Below, in pieces: positions 60,753-64,000 of a stretch of 64,000 nucleotides of DNA. The stretch is taken from contig DJGZ01000039.1 of NCBI GenBank assembly GCA_002433025.1, forward strand, positions 10,719-74,718, written 5' to 3'. The notes beneath the pieces were generated by a model that saw only the letters and a list, made by a program, of their open reading frames with translations, was not told the origin of the DNA and ran no database searches. A program made the translations under genes and the position numbers. The DNA comes from Bacteroidales bacterium UBA5833 (GTDB lineage: Bacteria > Bacteroidota > Bacteroidia > Bacteroidales > Lentimicrobiaceae). Position 1 is the stretch's first letter, and every line of letters starts with the position of its first letter.

Positions 60753-62585
60753 ATGCCTAATTTTCAAGAACTTGGCTTAAACCCCCGCTTAATTGAGGCG
60801 GTTGAAGCCCTCGGGTTTAAAGACCCCATGCCGGTACAGGCCGAAGTTATCCCCTCCCTCATTCAGCAACCTTCCGATCTTGTAGGACTTGCCCAGACCG
60901 GAACAGGAAAAACGGCCGCCTTCGGATTGCCGGTACTGCATCACATCAGGCCTGAACTCCGGAAAACCCAGGCCCTGGTACTCTGTCCGACGCGTGAACT
61001 CTGCCTTCAGATATCGAAGGACCTGAGAAGTTATGCTCAGTTCATTCCCGGAATTAAAATTTCGGCCGTTTATGGCGGAGCGAGTATTGAGCTGCAAATC
61101 AAACAATTGAATGAAGGCCCGCAGATCATCGTGGCTACCCCTGGCCGCCTGAATGACATGATCCGGCGTAAGAAAGTAGATTTCAGCAGTGTACAATGGC
61201 TTATTCTGGACGAAGCCGATGAGATGCTCGACATGGGCTTCCAGGAGGAAGTGGATACCATACTCGAACATACACCTGAGGAAAAACATACCCTGCTCTT
61301 CTCAGCAACCATGCCTGAAGAAGTTGAACGCATCCTTGCAAAATACATGACCAATCCGGTTGTGAAAACGGTGGGAAAACGAAACACGGGAACAGCCAAT
61401 GTCAAACATATCTATTACCTGGTCCAGGCCAAAGACCGCTATGCCGCGCTGAAAAGAATTGCGGACTTCAATCCCCGTATCTATGCCATTATTTTCTGCC
61501 GTACCCGGATCGAAACCCAGGAAATCGCAGATTCGCTGATCCGCGACGGTTATAATGCCGATTCGCTTCATGGGGACCTCTCGCAAGCCGCACGCGATAA
61601 CGTTATGAACCGCTTCAGAAATCAGACCCTGCAGATGCTTGTCGCCACCGATGTGGCAGCCCGCGGACTCGACGTTAACGACCTCACACATGTAATCAAC
61701 TATAACCTGCCCGATGATACGGAAGTATATATCCACCGGAGCGGCAGAACCGGACGCGCAGACAAGACAGGCACCTGCATCTCCATCATTAACCTGAAAG
61801 AGAAATTCAAGATCCGTCAGATAGAAAAGAAAATCAACCGCGAATTCGGAAAAGCTAAAATTCCTACCGGAGTCCAGGTTTGCGAAAAGCAACTGTTCCA
61901 CCACATTGACCGCATGGAGAACGTGGAGATCGACGTGGAAATCGAATCCTTCCTTCCGGTGATCTATCGCAAACTGGAATGGATGGACCGCGAGGAAATC
62001 ATCAAAAGGTTTGTTTCGCTTGAATTTAACCGTTTCCTTGAATACTACCGCGATGCCCGGGATCTGAACGTTGAAGATGACAATAAACCTGCAAGGGAAC
62101 CCAGGGAAGGCCGTGACAGAAAGCCTGAACACAGGGGCGATGATGGTCAGTATACCCGCCTGTTTGTGAGCATCGGCAGGAAAGACAAGGTACTTCCTCC
62201 ACAAATCATTGGCCTTATCAATGAAGTGACCCGCTCCAGGGAGATCAAAATCGGACGTATCGACATCATGGACAATTACTCCTTTGTGGATGTTGACTCC
62301 AAATCGGTTGGACGCATCATGAAGGCTTTTGAAAATGAAACCTCCAACCCGAGAGGGATCAGGGTGGAACGTGCATCAGAAAGGGAATTCGCCCCCGCCG
62401 ACCGGAAAAGCAGATCACATCCGGGTAAGGAAAAATCATTCCGGCCTGAAGGTAAATCTTTCCGTTCAGCAAACAAGCCGTTCCATTCAGAAGGAAAGCC
62501 CTTCCGGAATAAGCCCGAACAGGACTCTCCGTGGAAAAAACCCGAACGAAAGGGCGGACCGGGTAAAAACAAGAAAAGCAAATAG
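60753..62585 (+). CDS. DEAD-box RNA helicase with DbpA-type RNA-binding domain
   Basis: Unwinds RNA in ribosome assembly or cold adaptation. The 610-residue protein has the Q motif (GFKDPMPVQ), Walker A AQTGTGKT at 47-54, DEAD at 153-156, SAT near 190 and HRSGRTGR near 330. A helical linker follows, then a DbpA-like RNA-binding domain (about 463-545, LFVSIGRKDKVLPPQIIGLI) and a basic disordered tail with repeated SFRPEGKSFRS, KPFHSEGKPFR units. The layout is that of the DeaD/CsdA subgroup. Confidence 0.94.
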   Translation: MPNFQELGLNPRLIEAVEALGFKDPMPVQAEVIPSLIQQPSDLVGLAQTGTGKTAAFGLPVLHHIRPELRKTQALVLCPTRELCLQISKDLRSYAQFIPGIKISAVYGGASIELQIKQLNEGPQIIVATPGRLNDMIRRKKVDFSSVQWLILDEADEMLDMGFQEEVDTILEHTPEEKHTLLFSATMPEEVERILAKYMTNPVVKTVGKRNTGTANVKHIYYLVQAKDRYAALKRIADFNPRIYAIIFCRTRIETQEIADSLIRDGYNADSLHGDLSQAARDNVMNRFRNQTLQMLVATDVAARGLDVNDLTHVINYNLPDDTEVYIHRSGRTGRADKTGTCISIINLKEKFKIRQIEKKINREFGKAKIPTGVQVCEKQLFHHIDRMENVEIDVEIESFLPVIYRKLEWMDREEIIKRFVSLEFNRFLEYYRDARDLNVEDDNKPAREPREGRDRKPEHRGDDGQYTRLFVSIGRKDKVLPPQIIGLINEVTRSREIKIGRIDIMDNYSFVDVDSKSVGRIMKAFENETSNPRGIRVERASEREFAPADRKSRSHPGKEKSFRPEGKSFRSANKPFHSEGKPFRNKPEQDSPWKKPERKGGPGKNKKSK

Positions 62586-62644
62586 CGCCGCAGTATTTCA
62601 TTAATGCTGACTATTTGTCATAGCAATGAAAAGTATGAATAATG

Positions 62645-62685
62645 AAAAAGCCTGACCAGCATCAATGCTTCCGGTCAGGCTTTTT
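62645..62685. terminator. Bidirectional terminator between the helicase and trxB genes
   Basis: A perfect 13-bp stem AAAAAGCCTGACC (62645-62657) / GGTCAGGCTTTTT (62673-62685). The loop can form a second small stem AGCAT/ATGCT. Both strands end in a T-run, serving the two converging genes. Confidence 0.92.
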
Positions 62686-62729
62686 CAGTCTTGTTTCACA
62701 ATCCGGGTTGTCCCCTGCTGCAGAAGGTT

Positions 62730-63674
62730 TCAGTCTTCCTGCGCGGCCAGATAGCGCTCAGCCTCAATGGCTGCCATACAGCCGGTTCCCGCGGCGGTCA
62801 CCGCCTGACGGAAAACGTGATCCTGAACATCTCCCGCGGCAAATACACCTGGAATGTTGGTCTGCGTGGTTCCCGGAATCGTCTTAATATAACCATTCTC
62901 ATCAAGGGTAATCTGACCATTAAACAGTTCGGTATTCGGCGTATGCCCGATAGCTACAAAGAAACCCTGAACATCAATCTGCCTGGTTTCTCCCGTTTTC
63001 ACGTTTTCAAGCAAAGCTCCGGTAACTGTCTTGCCGTCGCCAAGAATTTCTTTGGTAACATGGTTCCACAGAATTTCAATATTCGGGGTATTCATTACCC
63101 GGTTTTGCATGGCTTTGCTGGCACGGAGTTCATCACGGCGGACAATCATATAAACCTTCCTGCCGAGTTTGGCAAGGTAAGAAGCCTCTTCACAGGCGGT
63201 ATCACCGCCACCAACCACAGCCATATCCTGACCTCGGAAGAAAAATCCGTCACAGGTGGCACAGGCCGAAACACCGTGTCCGTTGTATCTGGCTTCCGAC
63301 TCCAGACCCATCCAGCGCGCCGTCGCACCGGTTGCAATAATAACGGTTTCGGCAAGGATGGTTTTGGTCTCATCGGCAACCAGCCGGAACGGACGTTTCG
63401 AAAAGTCGGCCGAAGTTATAATGCCCCAGCGCATGTCGGTTCCGAAACGCTCCGCCTGACGCTGCATATCCATCATCATTTCAGGACCCTGCACCCCATC
63501 CGGATAGCCCGGAAAATTATCCACTTCGGTTGTGGAAGTCAACTGCCCACCGGGTTGAAGCCCCTGGTATAAAACCGGCTTCAGGTCGGCCCTGGCTGCA
63601 TAAATGGCGGCAGTGTATCCTGCAGGCCCTGAACCAACGATCAGGCATTCTACTTTTTCAATTTCTTCACTCAT
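62730..63674 (-). CDS. trxB: Thioredoxin-disulfide reductase
   Basis: Reduces thioredoxin with NADPH through FAD. The 314-residue protein has the FAD loop GSGPAGYTAAIYAARA at 14-29, the redox pair Cys138/Cys141 in SACATCDG, the NADPH loop VVGGGDTACEEA near 154-165 and the C-terminal VFAAGDVQDHVFRQAVTAAG. The ATG at 63672-63674 is chosen; the frame continues 14 codons upstream without similarity. Confidence 0.97.
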   Translation of the reverse strand: MSEEIEKVECLIVGSGPAGYTAAIYAARADLKPVLYQGLQPGGQLTSTTEVDNFPGYPDGVQGPEMMMDMQRQAERFGTDMRWGIITSADFSKRPFRLVADETKTILAETVIIATGATARWMGLESEARYNGHGVSACATCDGFFFRGQDMAVVGGGDTACEEASYLAKLGRKVYMIVRRDELRASKAMQNRVMNTPNIEILWNHVTKEILGDGKTVTGALLENVKTGETRQIDVQGFFVAIGHTPNTELFNGQITLDENGYIKTIPGTTQTNIPGVFAAGDVQDHVFRQAVTAAGTGCMAAIEAERYLAAQED

Positions 63675-63847
63675 TGCAATTATGATATTTAAGGTTACAT
63701 ATATTCTGGCAGACAACCGGCTGTCAAAATTAAGGTTTTGCCGCTACTTGCCCAAAACTGTGCCAGAAATTTAGTCAACTGTTTATCAGACTATTAACAT
63801 ATAGCCATTTTGACATAAGTCAGGAATCCACAAAATTTGTAATTTTC

Positions 63848-63879
63848 TTGCCGGTTGAATAAAAACTTTTGTACTTTTG
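63848..63879 (+). promoter_or_regulatory. Promoter for the tRNA-Pro gene
   Basis: TTG (63848-63850), a 21-base spacer and TACTTTTG (63872-63879). A CCCTGC/GCAGGG hairpin (63895-63910) lies in the 5' leader between it and the tRNA. Confidence 0.6.
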
Positions 63880-63933
63880 CAGCGTTAAAATTCTCCCTGC
63901 CCAGGCAGGGTTTGTGTTCTTAACAAACCGGTA

Positions 63934-64000
63934 CGGGGTGTGGCGCAGTTGGCTAGCGTACTTGCATGGGGTGCAAGTGGTCGTCAGTTCGAGTCTGACC
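63934..64000 (+). tRNA. tRNA-Pro (anticodon GGG), 3' end outside window
   Basis: The acceptor strand CGGGGTG, D arm, anticodon stem CTTGC/GCAAG with the 7-base loop ATGGGGT (anticodon GGG at 63968-63970) and T arm GTCAG TTCGAGT CTGAC are all present. The 3' acceptor strand runs past base 64000. The GGG anticodon reads CCC and CCU proline codons. Confidence 0.95.

Noticed and set aside
61302..62204. A 300-codon open frame on the minus strand
   Set aside because: Antisense to the DEAD-box helicase, whose motifs settle the coding strand.
62691..63572. A 293-codon open frame on the plus strand
   Set aside because: It lies antisense over trxB, which has every family motif; the translation has no recognisable family or signal sequence.
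1..64000. CRISPR arrays, insertion sequences and prophage remains
   Set aside because: No regularly spaced direct repeats, transposase reading frames with terminal repeats, or phage structural genes were found by reading through the window.

Overview
The window is a gene-dense chromosomal segment of a member of the Bacteroidota, most likely order Bacteroidales. Four things point there. Conserved gene sets of that group are present (coaD/NUDIX/pyrE/SRPBCC, rsfS/ftsH/LUD/DUF2007/cdsA/psd, rsmD/DUF3822, HsdR_N next to amn-holA). PorV-like outer-membrane proteins and the fused branched-chain ketoacid dehydrogenase E1 are typical of it. Upstream regions repeatedly carry the TAnnTTTG (-7) element of Bacteroidota promoters, several with a TTTG/TTG (-33) element. 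Shine-Dalgarno sequences are mostly absent. The genus cannot be told from the sequence. I see no rRNA, IS element, prophage or CRISPR array.

Layout. 1-10.7 kb (mostly minus): partial dnaN, plsY, a 1494-residue secreted protein of unknown function, prmA, tpiA, an Opp/Dpp-type permease, a DoxX/MauE-thioredoxin-like protein and DUF1599. 10.7-17.7 kb: folP-cdaA, a TPR lipoprotein, def, ruvX, dapD, a GT9 glycosyltransferase, a YrdC/Sua5 protein and an outer-membrane protein. 18-24.3 kb: fused ketoacid dehydrogenase E1, an M3 metallopeptidase lipoprotein, a rifampin ADP-ribosyltransferase (Arr), DUF454 and DUF2461. 24.5-30.2 kb: a PorV-like protein with a helix-hairpin-helix/beta-barrel protein, a POT peptide transporter and a TIGR01212 radical SAM protein. 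30.2-32.5 kb: a Band7/SPFH group with a ribbon-helix-helix regulator, divergent from a YjjG-like nucleotidase. 33.3-43.9 kb: membrane lipid synthesis (psd, cdsA), FtsH and RsfS, birA, pyrE, NUDIX, coaD, rsmD, DUF3822 and a pilin-like membrane protein. 44.3-48.8 kb: a TPR protein, a 50-residue YqaE/Pmp3 protein, a frameshifted DUF434 gene, a solitary HsdR_N nuclease-fold protein and amn-holA. 48.9-55.2 kb: three tandem acyl-CoA synthetases behind an SDR oxidoreductase. 55.4-64 kb: purL, a YeiH-type transporter, a DEAD-box helicase, trxB and a tRNA-Pro(GGG) cut by the window end.

Most of the content is core housekeeping: replication (dnaN, holA), translation (def, prmA, rsmD, rsfS, YrdC, tRNA), nucleotide metabolism (purL, pyrE, amn, YjjG), phospholipid synthesis (plsY, cdsA, psd) and cofactors (folP, coaD, birA). 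The less explained parts are the 1494-residue protein, the PorV/HhH-barrel pair, the DUF3822/pilin-like pair, the SPFH group with its interlocked divergent promoter, the synthetase triplication and a small Cys/Lys-rich exported protein. I found no strong evidence for a complete new system; the best leads are listed as findings. Gene starts were moved downstream of the longest open frame wherever a signal peptide, family N-terminus or promoter element required it.
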